This document shows positions 29,635 to 44,904 of a stretch of 46,476 nt of DNA, piece after piece. Source of the stretch: Citrobacter sp. Awk 4 (lineage in GTDB: Bacteria; Pseudomonadota; Gammaproteobacteria; Enterobacterales; Enterobacteriaceae); the NCBI RefSeq assembly GCF_028069725.1, contig NZ_JANEWG010000025.1:20916-67391 (forward strand), written 5' to 3'. The notes below the pieces were generated by a model. It did not search any database. It saw only the letters and a list, made by a program, of their open reading frames with translations, and had not been told where the DNA came from. Numbering within the stretch: position 1 is the stretch's first letter; every line of letters begins with the position of its first letter. The position numbers and the translations under genes were made by a program.

Positions 29635-29664
29635 TTGCTTTCCGGCTCTAAAGTGGTTTAGGTT
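29635..29664 (+). promoter_or_regulatory. his operon promoter
   Basis: TTGCTT (-35, 29635-29640) and TAGGTT (-10, 29659-29664) are separated by 18 bases and lie about 40 bases before the leader peptide. The core AAGTGGTTTAGGTTAAAAGA matches the E. coli/Salmonella his promoter as I know it. Confidence 0.85.
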
Positions 29665-29702
29665 AAAAGACATCAAATGAATAAGCATTCATCGAGAATT
29701 TT

Positions 29703-29753
29703 ATGACACGCGTTCAATTTAAACACCACCATCATCACCATCATCCTGACTAG
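29703..29753 (+). CDS. hisL: HisL, his operon leader peptide
   Basis: A 16-residue peptide, MTRVQFK, seven consecutive His, then PD. Translation of the seven His codons senses the charged tRNA-His level: stalling allows an antiterminator to form, and smooth translation allows the terminator at 29816. Sequence equals the classical enterobacterial leader. Confidence 0.97.
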   Translation: MTRVQFKHHHHHHHPD

Positions 29754-29815
29754 TCTTTCAGGCGATGTGTGCTGGAAGACATTCAGATCTTCCAGTGGTG
29801 CATGAACGTATGAGA

Positions 29816-29851
29816 AAGCCCCCGGAAGATTTCTTCCGGGGGCTTTTTTTT
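29816..29851 (+). terminator. his attenuator terminator
   Basis: A GC-rich stem with GGAAG/CTTCC next to a 4-base loop and C-run/G-run outer pairs (six C on the left, five G on the right, so one bulge) is followed by eight T. Upstream GAAGA and TCTTCC segments (29774-29792) can form the competing pause and antiterminator stems. Confidence 0.93.
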
Positions 29852-29895
29852 GTGCGTGACTCAGCTCGGTTCAGACAGGATAAGAGGATTAAAAG

Positions 29896-30795
29896 ATGTT
29901 AGATAACACTCGTTTACGCATAGCTATTCAAAAGTCAGGCCGTTTAAGCGATGACTCACGCGAATTACTGGCCCGCTGCGGGATTAAAATTAATTTACAC
30001 ACTCAGCGTTTGATTGCGATGGCGGAGAATATGCCTATCGATATTCTGCGCGTGCGTGACGACGACATCCCGGGTCTGGTCATGGACGGCGTCGTTGACC
30101 TGGGGATTATCGGTGAAAACGTCCTTGAAGAGGAACTGCTGAACCGCCGCGCGCAGGGTGAAGACCCTCGCTATTTTACCTTGCGTCGTCTCGACTTCGG
30201 CGGTTGCCGACTCTCGCTGGCGACCCCTGTCGACGAAGCCTGGGATGGCCCAGCCGGACTGGATGGCAAACGCATTGCCACCTCTTATCCACACCTGTTG
30301 AAACGTTATCTGGATCAGAAAGGCGTTTCGTTTAAATCCTGTCTGCTTAATGGTTCTGTTGAAGTCGCCCCGCGCGCCGGTCTGGCTGATGCGATCTGCG
30401 ATCTGGTGTCAACAGGGGCGACGCTTGAAGCCAATGGCCTGCGAGAAGTCGAGGTTATCTACCGCTCTAAAGCGTGTCTGATTCAGCGAGACGGCGAACT
30501 GGCCGATGCCAAACAGTTGCTGGTTGACAAATTACTGACCCGTATTCAGGGCGTTATTCAGGCTCGCGAATCCAAATACATCATGATGCACGCGCCAAGC
30601 GAGCGCCTGGATGAAGTCATCGCCCTGCTGCCAGGCGCCGAACGCCCAACCATTCTGCCGCTGGCAGGCGATCAGCAACGCGTCGCGATGCATATGGTCA
30701 GTAGCGAAACCCTGTTCTGGGAAACCATGGAAAAACTGAAAGCGCTGGGCGCCAGTTCGATTCTGGTGCTGCCCATTGAGAAGATGATGGAGTAA
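29896..30795 (+). CDS. hisG: HisG, ATP phosphoribosyltransferase
   Basis: A 299-residue long-form enzyme, first and feedback-inhibited step of histidine synthesis (ATP plus PRPP to phosphoribosyl-ATP). Two periplasmic-binding-like catalytic domains fill about residues 1-220, and the C-terminal domain (about 225-299) binds histidine. The PRPP-binding region is [20 protein letters not shown] lies upstream of the ATG. Confidence 0.98.
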   Translation: MLDNTRLRIAIQKSGRLSDDSRELLARCGIKINLHTQRLIAMAENMPIDILRVRDDDIPGLVMDGVVDLGIIGENVLEEELLNRRAQGEDPRYFTLRRLDFGGCRLSLATPVDEAWDGPAGLDGKRIATSYPHLLKRYLDQKGVSFKSCLLNGSVEVAPRAGLADAICDLVSTGATLEANGLREVEVIYRSKACLIQRDGELADAKQLLVDKLLTRIQGVIQARESKYIMMHAPSERLDEVIALLPGAERPTILPLAGDQQRVAMHMVSSETLFWETMEKLKALGASSILVLPIEKMME

Positions 30796-30801
30796 ATAGC
30801 C

Positions 30802-36324
<5,523 letters not shown>

Positions 36325-36331
<7 letters not shown>

Positions 36332-36936
36332 CAGAGCAACAACGCAGCCAACTGGATTGGGAAAAAACCGACGGACTGATGCCGGTTATTGTTCAGCATG
36401 CGGTATCCGGTGAAGTGTTGATGCTGGGGTATATGAACCCGCAAGCGCTGGATAAAACCCTCGAGAGCGGGAAAGTCACCTTCTTCTCACGCACCAAACA
36501 GCGTTTGTGGACCAAAGGCGAAACGTCCGGTCACTTCCTCAATGTGGTCAGCATTGCGCCGGATTGCGATAACGACACCCTGCTGGTACTGGTCAATCCC
36601 GTTGGGCCAACCTGTCACAAAGGCAGCAGTAGTTGTTTTGGCGAAACCAGCCATCAGTGGCTGTTTCTCTACCAGCTTGAACAACTGCTGGCTGAGCGTA
36701 AAACTGCCGATCCGGCAAGTTCTTACACCGCGAAGCTTTACGCCAGCGGCACCAAGCGCATCGCGCAAAAAGTCGGTGAGGAAGGCGTCGAAACTGCGCT
36801 GGCCGCGACGGTTCACGATCGTGCTGAACTGACCAATGAAGCGTCAGATTTGATGTATCACCTGCTGGTGTTGCTGCAGGATCAGGATCTGGACCTGACG
36901 ACGGTTATTGAGAATTTACGAAAACGGCATCAGTAG
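36325..36936 (+). CDS. hisI: HisI(E), cyclohydrolase/pyrophosphohydrolase
   Basis: A 203-residue fusion for steps two and three of the pathway. Residues 1-114 are phosphoribosyl-AMP cyclohydrolase with metal cysteines in APDCDND and [12 protein letters not shown]. Residues 115-203 are phosphoribosyl-ATP pyrophosphatase with the [10 protein letters not shown] and [16 protein letters not shown] helices. Last gene of the operon; a terminator follows. Confidence 0.98.
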
Positions 36937-36947
36937 ATTCAGAATGC

Positions 36948-36974
36948 AAAAAACCGGGCGACGCCCGGTTTTTT
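36948..36974. terminator. bidirectional terminator between hisI and wzzB
   Basis: AAAAAACCGGGC (36948-36959) and GCCCGGTTTTTT (36963-36974) form a 12-base stem with a 3-base loop. The A- and T-tracts make it usable from both sides, for the his operon and for converging wzzB. Confidence 0.95.
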
Positions 36975-36982
36975 GTTTGTCG

Positions 36983-37008
36983 GTCGGATAAACACAACGC
37001 TATCCGAC
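36983..37008. repeat. REP-like inverted repeat
   Basis: GTCGGATA and TATCCGAC arms with a 10-base loop lie between the his terminator and the wzzB stop. The GGATA...TATCC arrangement resembles enterobacterial REP/PU elements, but only a single short copy is present. Confidence 0.45.
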
Positions 37009-37020
37009 ACAACAATATGA

Positions 37021-38007
37021 TTACTGCGCTTTTGGTTTGTAGTTACGCAGCGCGTTACGCCCCAGAACCACACCCGCACCAATCATTCCGCCCAGCAACA
37101 CGGCTAACACCAGCGTAATTGCTTTTTTCGGGCTATCGCGACGAATCGGCAACGTCGGTTTCATCACATAGCGATAGGCATGAATAGCGGAAGTGTCTAC
37201 TTTCAGCTTTTCAATATCCAGCAGGTTCTGCTTCGTCTGATAATAGTTTGCCGAAAAGACCAGAGGACGTGTCGCTTCATGCTCAATCATTGACTTCAGC
37301 GCATCACTGCCCAGCAGGAACATACTGTCTTGTGTGACATCCTGAGTCTGTTGGATTTGCGGTTTGGTGATATTGGCCTGAGTCGCAAACTTGAGCGATT
37401 CCCTAATTTGCTGAATTCGTAACTCTTTTTGTTCCTGAGACACCACTTCCTGTGTCTTCAGCGAGTCCTGCAAGGTCGTTTTCTGCAATTTAATGTTGTC
37501 ATTCAGGTCAACGTCCAGTTCTTCCGCTACCTTCTCATCAACCTGCTGGATATACTCCGCCAGTTGACGTTGAGCTCCTTCTGCTGAATCACTCACATAA
37601 GAGACAACCAACGGCAACGGTTGACCTTTCACAGAAGGTTGAATAGTCAATTTTTCAGGTTCTTCTTTGTTTTCCAACGTTTCTGCCAGTGCGGAGAAAG
37701 TCGTGTTAAAACGACCGATAAATCCGGCCTGAATCTCACTGACTTTAGGTGCGCTGTTACCATACAATACGTTCATCGCATTGTTATAACTGGCAATCTG
37801 TCCCACTTCGGGTTGAGTCACAATCGCTGTCGACGTCCATTTTTCCTTCGCTACGGACAGATAACCCGCAGCCAGCGCAATAGCCACAATCACACACAAT
37901 ACGATTGTCACCTTTCCGCGCCACAATTGCATGATTAAATCAATTAAATCAATTTGTTCCGGGTCGTTACTGCGCCCGGTGAGGTTGTGATTATCCACTC
38001 TTATCAA
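37021..38007 (-). CDS. wzzB: WzzB, O-antigen chain length regulator
   Basis: A 328-residue (from TTG) polysaccharide co-polymerase that sets the number of O-antigen repeats made by Wzy. It has membrane segments at about 33-53 and 296-318 with a large helical periplasmic domain between, and the Pro-rich LPIRRDSPKK region before the second. The start is unclear: there is no ATG. Candidates are TTG at 38007, ATA at 38004 (the ATG position in E. coli as I recall it) and GTG at 37998. AGGA lies five bases before the ATA. Confidence 0.95.
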   Translation of the reverse strand: MIRVDNHNLTGRSNDPEQIDLIDLIMQLWRGKVTIVLCVIVAIALAAGYLSVAKEKWTSTAIVTQPEVGQIASYNNAMNVLYGNSAPKVSEIQAGFIGRFNTTFSALAETLENKEEPEKLTIQPSVKGQPLPLVVSYVSDSAEGAQRQLAEYIQQVDEKVAEELDVDLNDNIKLQKTTLQDSLKTQEVVSQEQKELRIQQIRESLKFATQANITKPQIQQTQDVTQDSMFLLGSDALKSMIEHEATRPLVFSANYYQTKQNLLDIEKLKVDTSAIHAYRYVMKPTLPIRRDSPKKAITLVLAVLLGGMIGAGVVLGRNALRNYKPKAQ

Positions 38008-38114
38008 GATCCTAACGAGTAAAAGGCTTAAGCAGGAAACAGTGTAGTCATAAACAGCGTTAAAGCTATAGGATAAGTGATAAAAAATTCAGATTATTTC
38101 AATGTCTTTGATAG

Positions 38115-38143
38115 GTAATCAGGGCTATTTTAGCCCTGATTAC
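38115..38143. other. perfect hairpin between ugd and wzzB
   Basis: A 13-base perfect inverted repeat (GTAATCAGGGCTA and TAGCCCTGATTAC) with a 3-base loop begins seven bases after the ugd stop. No T-run follows directly on the - strand, so it is either a weak terminator or protects the ugd mRNA end. Confidence 0.7.
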
Positions 38144-38149
38144 ATTGAG

Positions 38150-39316
38150 TTAATCACTGCCGAAAAGATCCCGGGTATACACTTTGTCTGCGACATCCTG
38201 AAGTTCAGATGCCATACGGTTAGAAATAATCACATCCGCTTCCTGTTTGAAGGCGGTTAAATTTCGCTCAATCCGGGAGTTGAAAAATGTGTCGTCTTGC
38301 ATGACAGGTTCATAAATAATGACGTCAACCCCTTTAGCTTTGATGCGTTTCATAATCCCTTGAATAGAAGATGCGCGGAAATTGTCGGAACCACTCTTCA
38401 TTATCAGTCGATAAATACCCACCACTTTCGGTTTCCTTGCCAGGATCGCATCGGCAATAAAATCTTTACGCGTCCGGTTGGCATCCACAATGGCAGAAAT
38501 AATATTGTTCGGCACCGACTGGTAATTCGCCAGAAGTTGTTTGGTATCTTTCGGCAAGCAATAGCCACCATAACCAAATGAGGGATTGTTGTAATGGTTG
38601 CCAATCCGAGGATCCAGACATACCCCTTCAATAATCTGCCGCGTGTTAAGACCCAAACTTTCTGCATAACTATCGAGTTCGTTAAAGTACGCCACACGCA
38701 TCGCCAGATAGGTGTTAGCAAACAGTTTAATTGCTTCGGCTTCGGTAGAGTCGGTAAAAAGCGTGGGGATATCCTGTTTAATCGCCCCTTCCTGTAACAA
38801 TGCGGCAAACCGTTCTGCACGTTCTGAGCGTTCACCGATCACAATCCGTGAAGGATGCAGATTATCGTAGAGGGCTTTGCCTTCGCGCAGAAACTCTGGG
38901 GAAAAGATGATATTTTGAGTATTGAATTTTTTAGACATTGCCGCCGTAAAACCAACAGGCACCGTTGATTTAATGATCATCACTGCATCCGGATTAATAA
39001 CTAAGACATCCTGGATAACAGACTCTACACTGGATGTATTAAAATAATTGGTTTTTGGATCATAATCGGTCGGGGTTGCAATAATGACATAGTCCGCATT
39101 TTGGTAGGCGTATTTTTTATCCAGTGTAGATTCGAAATGAATATCAAAAGACTGCAAAAATTGTTGAATTTCTTTATCAACAATAGGAGACATCCGATCA
39201 TTTAACATTTCAACACGTGAAGGGATAATGTCTAATGCAATGACCTGATGATGCTGGGCGATAAGTAGACCATTAGACAGGCCAACATATCCGGTACCGG
39301 AAATGGTGATATTCAT
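38150..39316 (-). CDS. ugd: Ugd, UDP-glucose 6-dehydrogenase
   Basis: A 388-residue enzyme that oxidises UDP-glucose to UDP-glucuronate, used for lipid A aminoarabinose and capsule/colanic acid. The NAD loop is SGTGYVGLS (6-14) and the catalytic cysteine is Cys253 in GGYCLPKD. Its place between gnd and wzzB is the usual one. A PmrA-type box lies 144 bases upstream of the start. Confidence 0.97.
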   Translation of the reverse strand: MNITISGTGYVGLSNGLLIAQHHQVIALDIIPSRVEMLNDRMSPIVDKEIQQFLQSFDIHFESTLDKKYAYQNADYVIIATPTDYDPKTNYFNTSSVESVIQDVLVINPDAVMIIKSTVPVGFTAAMSKKFNTQNIIFSPEFLREGKALYDNLHPSRIVIGERSERAERFAALLQEGAIKQDIPTLFTDSTEAEAIKLFANTYLAMRVAYFNELDSYAESLGLNTRQIIEGVCLDPRIGNHYNNPSFGYGGYCLPKDTKQLLANYQSVPNNIISAIVDANRTRKDFIADAILARKPKVVGIYRLIMKSGSDNFRASSIQGIMKRIKAKGVDVIIYEPVMQDDTFFNSRIERNLTAFKQEADVIISNRMASELQDVADKVYTRDLFGSD

Positions 39317-39459
39317 TTCATACTCTCAGAATTAACTTAATATATGAATCACGATGTTTGACACCCTGATAAGATTTAAAAGTTTTAACGCCTGAGTGAA
39401 TAATGTGTCAATGAAGGCGAAAACATTTCGGATTTTCTTTATCAGAGTACAAGGTGTTT

Positions 39460-39476
39460 ATTAAGTTAGGATTAAG
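39460..39476 (-). promoter_or_regulatory. PmrA-type box upstream of ugd
   Basis: On the - strand the sequence CTTAAT, five bases (CCTAA), CTTAAT is an exact direct repeat of the PmrA (BasR) half-site at the required spacing. It points toward ugd, a known PmrA target in Salmonella and E. coli. PmrA activation links ugd to polymyxin resistance through aminoarabinose. Confidence 0.85.
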
Positions 39477-39506
39477 GAATGAAAAGAAATCAATAAGATT
39501 AAAGGT

Positions 39507-39534
39507 AAAAAAAAGCCCGGTTATAAACCGGGCT
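39507..39534 (-). terminator. terminator after gnd
   Basis: On the - strand AGCCCGGTT and AACCGGGCT (39514-39522 and 39526-39534) form a 9-base stem with a 3-base loop, followed by a run of seven or more T. It sits 17 bases after the gnd stop, so ugd is transcribed separately. Confidence 0.93.
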
Positions 39535-39551
39535 CACGCATAATTTCAGTA

Positions 39552-40958
39552 TTATTCCATCCACTCAGTATGGAAAACACCTTCTTTATCAGTGCGTTTA
39601 TAAGTATGTGCACCAAAATAGTCACGCTGCGCCTGGATCAGGTTAGCAGGCAGCACGGCGGCACGATAGCTGTCGTAGTAAGCAACAGCGGCGGAGAAGG
39701 TCGGAACCGGAATACCGTTCTGAACTGCATAAGCTACCACGTCACGCAGCGCTTGTTGGTATTCATCCGCAATGTTCTTAAAGTATGGCGCCAGCAGCAG
39801 GTTAGCGATGTTCGCATTCTCGGCATAGGCATCGGTGATCTTCTGCAGGAACTGAGCACGAATGATGCAACCCGCGCGGAAGATTTTCGCAATCTCTCCG
39901 TAGTTCAGATCCCAGTTGTACTCGTCAGATGCAGCACGCAACTGAGAGAAGCCCTGGGCGTAGGAAACGATTTTACCCAGATACAGAGCACGACGAACTT
40001 TCTCGATAAACTCCGCTTTCTCGCCCGCCAGTTGCGCTTTAGGTCCTGTCAGAACCTTAGACGCCGCCACACGCTGATCTTTCAGCGAGGAGATGTAACG
40101 TGCGAACACAGACTCGGTGATCAGAGACAGCGGTTCGCCAAGGTCAAGAGAACTCTGGCTGGTCCATTTTCCGGTACCTTTGTTGGCCGCTTCATCGAGG
40201 ATCACATCGACCAGGTATTTACCTTCTTCATCTTTTTTGGTGAAGATGTCTTTCGTAATATCGATCAGGTAGCTGCTCAGCTCACCGTTATTCCACTCGG
40301 TAAAGGTACTCGCCAGCTCTTCATTACTAAGGTTCAGACCGCCTTTCAGCAGGGAATACGCTTCAGCAATCAGCTGCATGTCACCGTATTCAATACCGTT
40401 GTGTACCATCTTCACATAATGGCCCGCGCCATCAGCACCGATATAGGTTACGCAAGGCTCACCATCTTCTGCAATGGCAGCGATTTTAGTCAGAATCGGC
40501 GCAACCAGTTCGTAAGCTTCTTTCTGACCACCAGGCATGATAGAAGGCCCTTTCAGCGCGCCCTCCTCACCACCGGAAACACCGGTACCGATGAAGTTGA
40601 AACCTTCGGCAGAAAGTTCACGGTTACGACGAATGGTGTCCTGGAAGAAGGTATTACCACCATCAATGATGATATCGCCCTTATCCAGATACGGCTTCAG
40701 CGAATCGATAGCGGCATCGGTACCCGCGCCGGCTTTCACCATTAACAGGATACGACGAGGCGTTTCAAGGGATTCAACAAACTCTTTTACCGTGTAGTAA
40801 GGCACCAGTTTCTTGCCTGGGTTCTCGGCAATCACTTCTTCGGTCTTTTCACGGGAGCGGTTGAAAACGGAGACGGTATAACCACGGCTCTCGATGTTGA
40901 GCGCCAGGTTGCGCCCCATCACTGCCATACCGACGACGCCAATCTGCTGCTTAGACAT
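39552..40958 (-). CDS. gnd: Gnd, 6-phosphogluconate dehydrogenase
   Basis: A 468-residue enzyme of the pentose phosphate pathway (6-phosphogluconate to ribulose 5-phosphate, CO2 and NADPH). The NADP loop is [13 protein letters not shown] (about 10-22), and [16 protein letters not shown] holds the catalytic lysine (about 184). Length is standard. It flanks the O-antigen cluster and is often exchanged together with it. AGGAG precedes the ATG; its promoter must lie in the 115 bases before wbuC's end. Confidence 0.98.
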   Translation of the reverse strand: MSKQQIGVVGMAVMGRNLALNIESRGYTVSVFNRSREKTEEVIAENPGKKLVPYYTVKEFVESLETPRRILLMVKAGAGTDAAIDSLKPYLDKGDIIIDGGNTFFQDTIRRNRELSAEGFNFIGTGVSGGEEGALKGPSIMPGGQKEAYELVAPILTKIAAIAEDGEPCVTYIGADGAGHYVKMVHNGIEYGDMQLIAEAYSLLKGGLNLSNEELASTFTEWNNGELSSYLIDITKDIFTKKDEEGKYLVDVILDEAANKGTGKWTSQSSLDLGEPLSLITESVFARYISSLKDQRVAASKVLTGPKAQLAGEKAEFIEKVRRALYLGKIVSYAQGFSQLRAASDEYNWDLNYGEIAKIFRAGCIIRAQFLQKITDAYAENANIANLLLAPYFKNIADEYQQALRDVVAYAVQNGIPVPTFSAAVAYYDSYRAAVLPANLIQAQRDYFGAHTYKRTDKEGVFHTEWME

Positions 40959-41073
40959 TACATACTCCTGTCAGGTGTGGTCACCACGCGACATATGCGC
41001 GGCTTGAAAGTGGCCTAGATGTTAACTCAGGAAGAGCTTGGGTAGATAGCGGAAGATGCGTTTCAAGAAGGCA

Positions 41074-41472
41074 TTAAACAAATGTCTTAGCAAAGGAAGG
41101 GTCAAATGGCCCCTCTTTCACTTCCATCATGAGAGCTCGTGGAGACAGGCATTCGACACTATGTATGTCCCCCGGAGAGAACTCCACAACACTTATTCCA
41201 GTATTTTCCCCTGCAATAAACTGCTTAACGACTTCCCCATCGTTACCATACAGGCAGACATGAAGTTGACCCTGCATGACGATGAACATTTCCCACTGAT
41301 GAGGAAGCTTATGATAATGAGGTTCAACATAGCTGTTTTTGACCAGAGCAATGAGCAACCGTTGCACCTTATCTTGATGCGAGCTGTGCATCAAAAGATG
41401 GGAACGTAAGCGCTCTGATTGCTCAGCTTGTTCATATAATGCCTCAAGTTGGTCATTATCAATTAACCGCAT
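41074..41472 (-). CDS. wbuC: WbuC-family cupin protein
   Basis: A 132-residue cupin-fold protein commonly found at the gnd end of O-antigen clusters. Possible metal ligands are in EPHYHKLPHQWEMF (His and Glu) and GDIHSVE. No activity is established; a role as a sugar-modifying enzyme has not been shown. It overlaps wbuB by 14 bases. Confidence 0.9.
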   Translation of the reverse strand: MRLIDNDQLEALYEQAEQSERLRSHLLMHSSHQDKVQRLLIALVKNSYVEPHYHKLPHQWEMFIVMQGQLHVCLYGNDGEVVKQFIAGENTGISVVEFSPGDIHSVECLSPRALMMEVKEGPFDPSFAKTFV

Positions 41473-42670
41473 TGCATGCCTCCAGCCTCATTTCTATCGT
41501 CTGTGCCGCTGACTCAACTGAGAAATGCTCTTGCAGCAACGTATTAGCGCCCATGCCGAGTCGGCGGCGCTCACGATTATCATGAAGCATTAACAGCGCA
41601 GACTGGTGAAGTTTGTCGTCCTCACCATTAATATGGATTGCTCCTGCATTATTTTTATTGACAATATCAAGCAGGTCATTACCAGCATTCACGCTGCCTA
41701 ATATTGGCAGAGACTGAACCATATAGCCTAGCAACTTACCCGGAAAGTTATGAGAAGAGTGTCTGGCAGAAAGAGAAAATAGACCTATATCCACTTCCGA
41801 CAAGATAAACTTAAATTCATCCTGATTAACAGAAGCCAGGTAGGTGAAATTTGGCAATTCCCACTCAGCAGCTAAGGAATTGATTAATTCAACTTCATCA
41901 CCCTGACCAATAAATAGGAAATGGGCTTGCGGATGTTCTGCCATACTGCGCGCAAGACGCATCAGATTCGCCATATCCTGCGCATGACCGATATTTCCGC
42001 CATAGAAGAAAATGACTTTATCTTCAAGACCAAGGCGCTTACGCAATGGCACATAATCCTGGGGTAATACCGTCGGCATAAGCGATGCCCAGTTACGCAA
42101 AACCTCGCAAGGATACCCCTTATTTGTCACCCGAAAAACATCAAGATTCTTATCAGACATGAGTCCAATACGATTTGCCTGGCGATAAGATAATTTTTCG
42201 AAGAGACGAAAATAGCGTTCAATTGGAGAGCCCATTTTTAGCATGCCAGCGTCAATTACCCATTGAGGGAACATGTCTCTCAAAATAAGATAAGCTGGAC
42301 ATTGACAACGGGCTTTAATTTTCTTAACTAAATATCCCCAAAATATGGAAGGTGAGTAATAAACCACACCATCAAAAGTCTCTTTCTTTATTCGACTGTT
42401 AATGGCTTTCCAGGCCCGATAGGACAAGAGCGTTTCATTGAGGGCCCGCTTAACTTTACTCACATCCTTGAGCGGCCCACTTTTGAAACGCCATGTTTTG
42501 ACTCCCTGAAAGGTGTCATATGACACCTCTTCTTGTAGGTTTGAGTCAGGAGTAATTACCGTAACATCGTGCCCACGTCGAATAAATTCCTGAGCCAACT
42601 CATGAAACATTTTTGCACCCACACGAGTACTATTGGGCAGGTAATCATCTATGATTAAAACAAGTTTCAT
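41459..42670 (-). CDS. wbuB: WbuB, glycosyltransferase (probable L-FucNAc transferase)
   Basis: A 403-residue GT4-family glycosyltransferase. The N-terminal domain (DDYLPNSTRVGAKMFHELAQEF) is the acceptor half; the C-terminal domain starts near VIFFYGGNIGHAQDM and includes HNFPGKLLGYM before a sugar-nucleotide binding region. Placed next to fnlABC as in E. coli O26, it is likely to transfer N-acetyl-L-fucosamine. The ATG at 42670 overlaps the fnlC stop (TGATG); a TTG just before it is less likely. Confidence 0.9.
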   Translation of the reverse strand: MKLVLIIDDYLPNSTRVGAKMFHELAQEFIRRGHDVTVITPDSNLQEEVSYDTFQGVKTWRFKSGPLKDVSKVKRALNETLLSYRAWKAINSRIKKETFDGVVYYSPSIFWGYLVKKIKARCQCPAYLILRDMFPQWVIDAGMLKMGSPIERYFRLFEKLSYRQANRIGLMSDKNLDVFRVTNKGYPCEVLRNWASLMPTVLPQDYVPLRKRLGLEDKVIFFYGGNIGHAQDMANLMRLARSMAEHPQAHFLFIGQGDEVELINSLAAEWELPNFTYLASVNQDEFKFILSEVDIGLFSLSARHSSHNFPGKLLGYMVQSLPILGSVNAGNDLLDIVNKNNAGAIHINGEDDKLHQSALLMLHDNRERRRLGMGANTLLQEHFSVESAAQTIEMRLEACNAVN

Positions 42671-43800
42671 CAATATTCTTTCCAGACGACTCTCTTGACG
42701 TAATCTGTATAAGAGTGAACAATTCTGACGACTTTATCCGACACATTCGGCATGCTGTAATCACTTACCTGTCGTAAGAGACGGGTCTCTCCGCGAGGTT
42801 GCGTTGCCAGAATTTCCAGCGCCTGTAGTACACGTTCACACTCCAGACCCACCATCATAACGGATGCTTCTTCAAAACCCTCCGGACGTTCATGCGCTTC
42901 CCGGATATTAACTGCAGGAAAATTCATGATGGATGATTCTTCAGTAATCGTGCCACTATCTGACAGCACCGCACGCGAGTTTTTCTGCAGATGATTGTAA
43001 TCATGGAAACCTAACGGCTTCAACAGATTAATATTTGGGTGAAATTCAATCCCTTGTTCATTGATACGATTACGTGTACGCGGATGTGTTGATACAATGA
43101 CTGGGAGATCATATTTTTCAGCAATGGTGTTTAGAATAGTCGCAAGCTTGACCAATTGCTTCGGAGAATCGACATTCTCTTCACGATGCGCGCTGACAAC
43201 AAAAAACTCACCAGGACGTAAATTCAAACGCGACAACACATCCGAACCATCAATTTGAGGCATATAGTATGAAAGCACCTCAAACATAGGGCTACCGGTT
43301 TTAATGATCCGGTCAGCCGGGATACCCTCAGCTAACAGATATTCACGTGCAATATCGCTGTAGGTCATATTGATGTCAGCGGTATGATCAACAATACGTC
43401 GATTAGTTTCTTCAGGTACGCGCTGGTCGAAACAACGGTTGCCGGCTTCCATATGGAAGATAGGTACTTTGCGACGCTTAGCAGGAATAGCAGAAATACA
43501 TGAGTTGGTATCCCCCAGCACTAGCATTGCTTCAGGTTTTTCAGTTTCTAATACTTCATCAACTTTGATGATAACCTGACCAATGGTCTCAGCCGCATTT
43601 TTTCCCGCAGCATTTAAGAAATAATCAGGTTTGCGTACACCGAGATCGTTGAAGAATACTTCATTCAATTCGTAATCATAGTTTTGACCGGTATGGACAA
43701 TAATATGCTCACAGTGTTCATCAAGTTTAGCCAACACGCGTGACAAACGGATAATTTCAGGACGCGTCCCAACCACAGACATAATTTTTAATTTTTTCAT
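42670..43800 (-). CDS. fnlC: FnlC, UDP-sugar 2-epimerase
   Basis: A 376-residue member of the UDP-GlcNAc 2-epimerase (WecB-like) family. In the fnl pathway it inverts C2 of UDP-2-acetamido-2,6-dideoxy-L-talose to give UDP-N-acetyl-L-fucosamine. Motifs: [15 protein letters not shown] (8-22), [23 protein letters not shown] and [12 protein letters not shown]. Position between fnlB and wbuB and length favour FnlC over WecB. Confidence 0.93.
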   Translation of the reverse strand: MKKLKIMSVVGTRPEIIRLSRVLAKLDEHCEHIIVHTGQNYDYELNEVFFNDLGVRKPDYFLNAAGKNAAETIGQVIIKVDEVLETEKPEAMLVLGDTNSCISAIPAKRRKVPIFHMEAGNRCFDQRVPEETNRRIVDHTADINMTYSDIAREYLLAEGIPADRIIKTGSPMFEVLSYYMPQIDGSDVLSRLNLRPGEFFVVSAHREENVDSPKQLVKLATILNTIAEKYDLPVIVSTHPRTRNRINEQGIEFHPNINLLKPLGFHDYNHLQKNSRAVLSDSGTITEESSIMNFPAVNIREAHERPEGFEEASVMMVGLECERVLQALEILATQPRGETRLLRQVSDYSMPNVSDKVVRIVHSYTDYVKRVVWKEY

Positions 43801-44903
43801 TACAAAGGTCTCGCAATAGTATCAGGCTCATCACGATTAAAAATTTCGTTTGCCCAGAGCATAACTATTAATTCATCATTTCCAATATTCGTGACATCAT
43901 GGGTCCAGCCAGGTACTGTTTCAACGATTTTAAATTCATCAGAAGAAACATTCAGCTCATAACGCTCACCGGTAATCATATGCTCGAACCTGAAGCAGGC
44001 CTGTCCACGAATAACCAGGAATTTCTCATTTTTAGTGTGATGATAGTGCCCGCCACGAGTAATACCCGGATGCGCTGTGAAGAATGAAAATTGCCCGGCT
44101 GAAGGTGTTTTTAACATCTCACAAAAAATCCCACGGTCATCGCCGTAGGATGGTACCGTATAAGCAAACTTTTCGGCAGGCAAATAACTTAACCACGTCG
44201 AATACAACGCTCGGGTGAATCCAGTCCCCACCGCTTCAGTGATCAGGGTAGAACGGCTCTCCTTGAAGCGGTAAATTAATTCCGCTACCTCGCCTACGGT
44301 CGTTGAATAAACCGGTGAAACGGTTTTGTATCCACGATCAACTGTTCCAGTGAGAAGCTTTAACGCATCAGTGCAAACATCATCAATATAAACCAGATTG
44401 ACCGGTGCTGATGGGTCATTGATGGTAATGTCGATATTGTTGGCAATGTTATGGCAGAAGGTAGCCACGAATGAGTTATAGTTCGGTTTGCACCATTTAC
44501 CGAAAACATTTGGATATCGATAAATAAAAGATGCTGCACCACTTTCTGCTGCATAACGGTCAATCTGTTTTTCAGCCGCCGCTTTACTCTGCCCATACGC
44601 ATTATCCAGTTCAGCCTGGATCGAAGAGCTGATCATAATGGGCACTTTTCTTTGCTTCGCTAACAGAGAATCAACAATCTGCTGAGTTAGATTACTGTTA
44701 CCCTCAGCAAACTCTTCAATATTTTTAGGTCGATTGATACCTGCAAGATGATAAATAAAATCTGCTTCTTGCAGGCCAATTTCAAGCTCGGCCGCACTTG
44801 AATCACGATCAATCTTAACAAGGTCAACATACCCTGCTTCCTGAAGGCGTAAGCACAAGTTACGTCCGATAAAGCCATCAGCTCCAGTAATCAGGATTTT
44901 CAT
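43800..44903 (-). CDS. fnlB: FnlB, UDP-sugar reductase with cupin-like tail
   Basis: A 367-residue SDR enzyme. The N-terminal Rossmann domain has [12 protein letters not shown] (4-15) and a [10 protein letters not shown] active-site motif; the C-terminal 115 residues form a cupin-like domain ([18 protein letters not shown]). It reduces the 4-keto intermediate made by FnlA. The ATG at 44903 lies one base after the fnlA stop; 11 additional in-frame residues would extend into fnlA. The fnlC start shares one base with its stop. Confidence 0.93.
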   Translation of the reverse strand: MKILITGADGFIGRNLCLRLQEAGYVDLVKIDRDSSAAELEIGLQEADFIYHLAGINRPKNIEEFAEGNSNLTQQIVDSLLAKQRKVPIMISSSIQAELDNAYGQSKAAAEKQIDRYAAESGAASFIYRYPNVFGKWCKPNYNSFVATFCHNIANNIDITINDPSAPVNLVYIDDVCTDALKLLTGTVDRGYKTVSPVYSTTVGEVAELIYRFKESRSTLITEAVGTGFTRALYSTWLSYLPAEKFAYTVPSYGDDRGIFCEMLKTPSAGQFSFFTAHPGITRGGHYHHTKNEKFLVIRGQACFRFEHMITGERYELNVSSDEFKIVETVPGWTHDVTNIGNDELIVMLWANEIFNRDEPDTIARPL

Positions 44904-44904
44904 A

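Noticed and set aside
29724-29744. CAC/CAT triplet run as a microsatellite
   Set aside because: It is the seven-His stretch of the hisL leader peptide, explained by attenuation.
39570-40745. 391-codon open frame opposite gnd on the + strand
   Set aside because: It mirrors gnd exactly, a strongly codon-biased gene; the protein is low in recognisable motifs and no ribosome site is seen.
42670-43800. Calling this gene wecB
   Set aside because: The family is shared, but its place between fnlB and wbuB and its 376-residue length fit FnlC; wecB lies in the enterobacterial common antigen locus.
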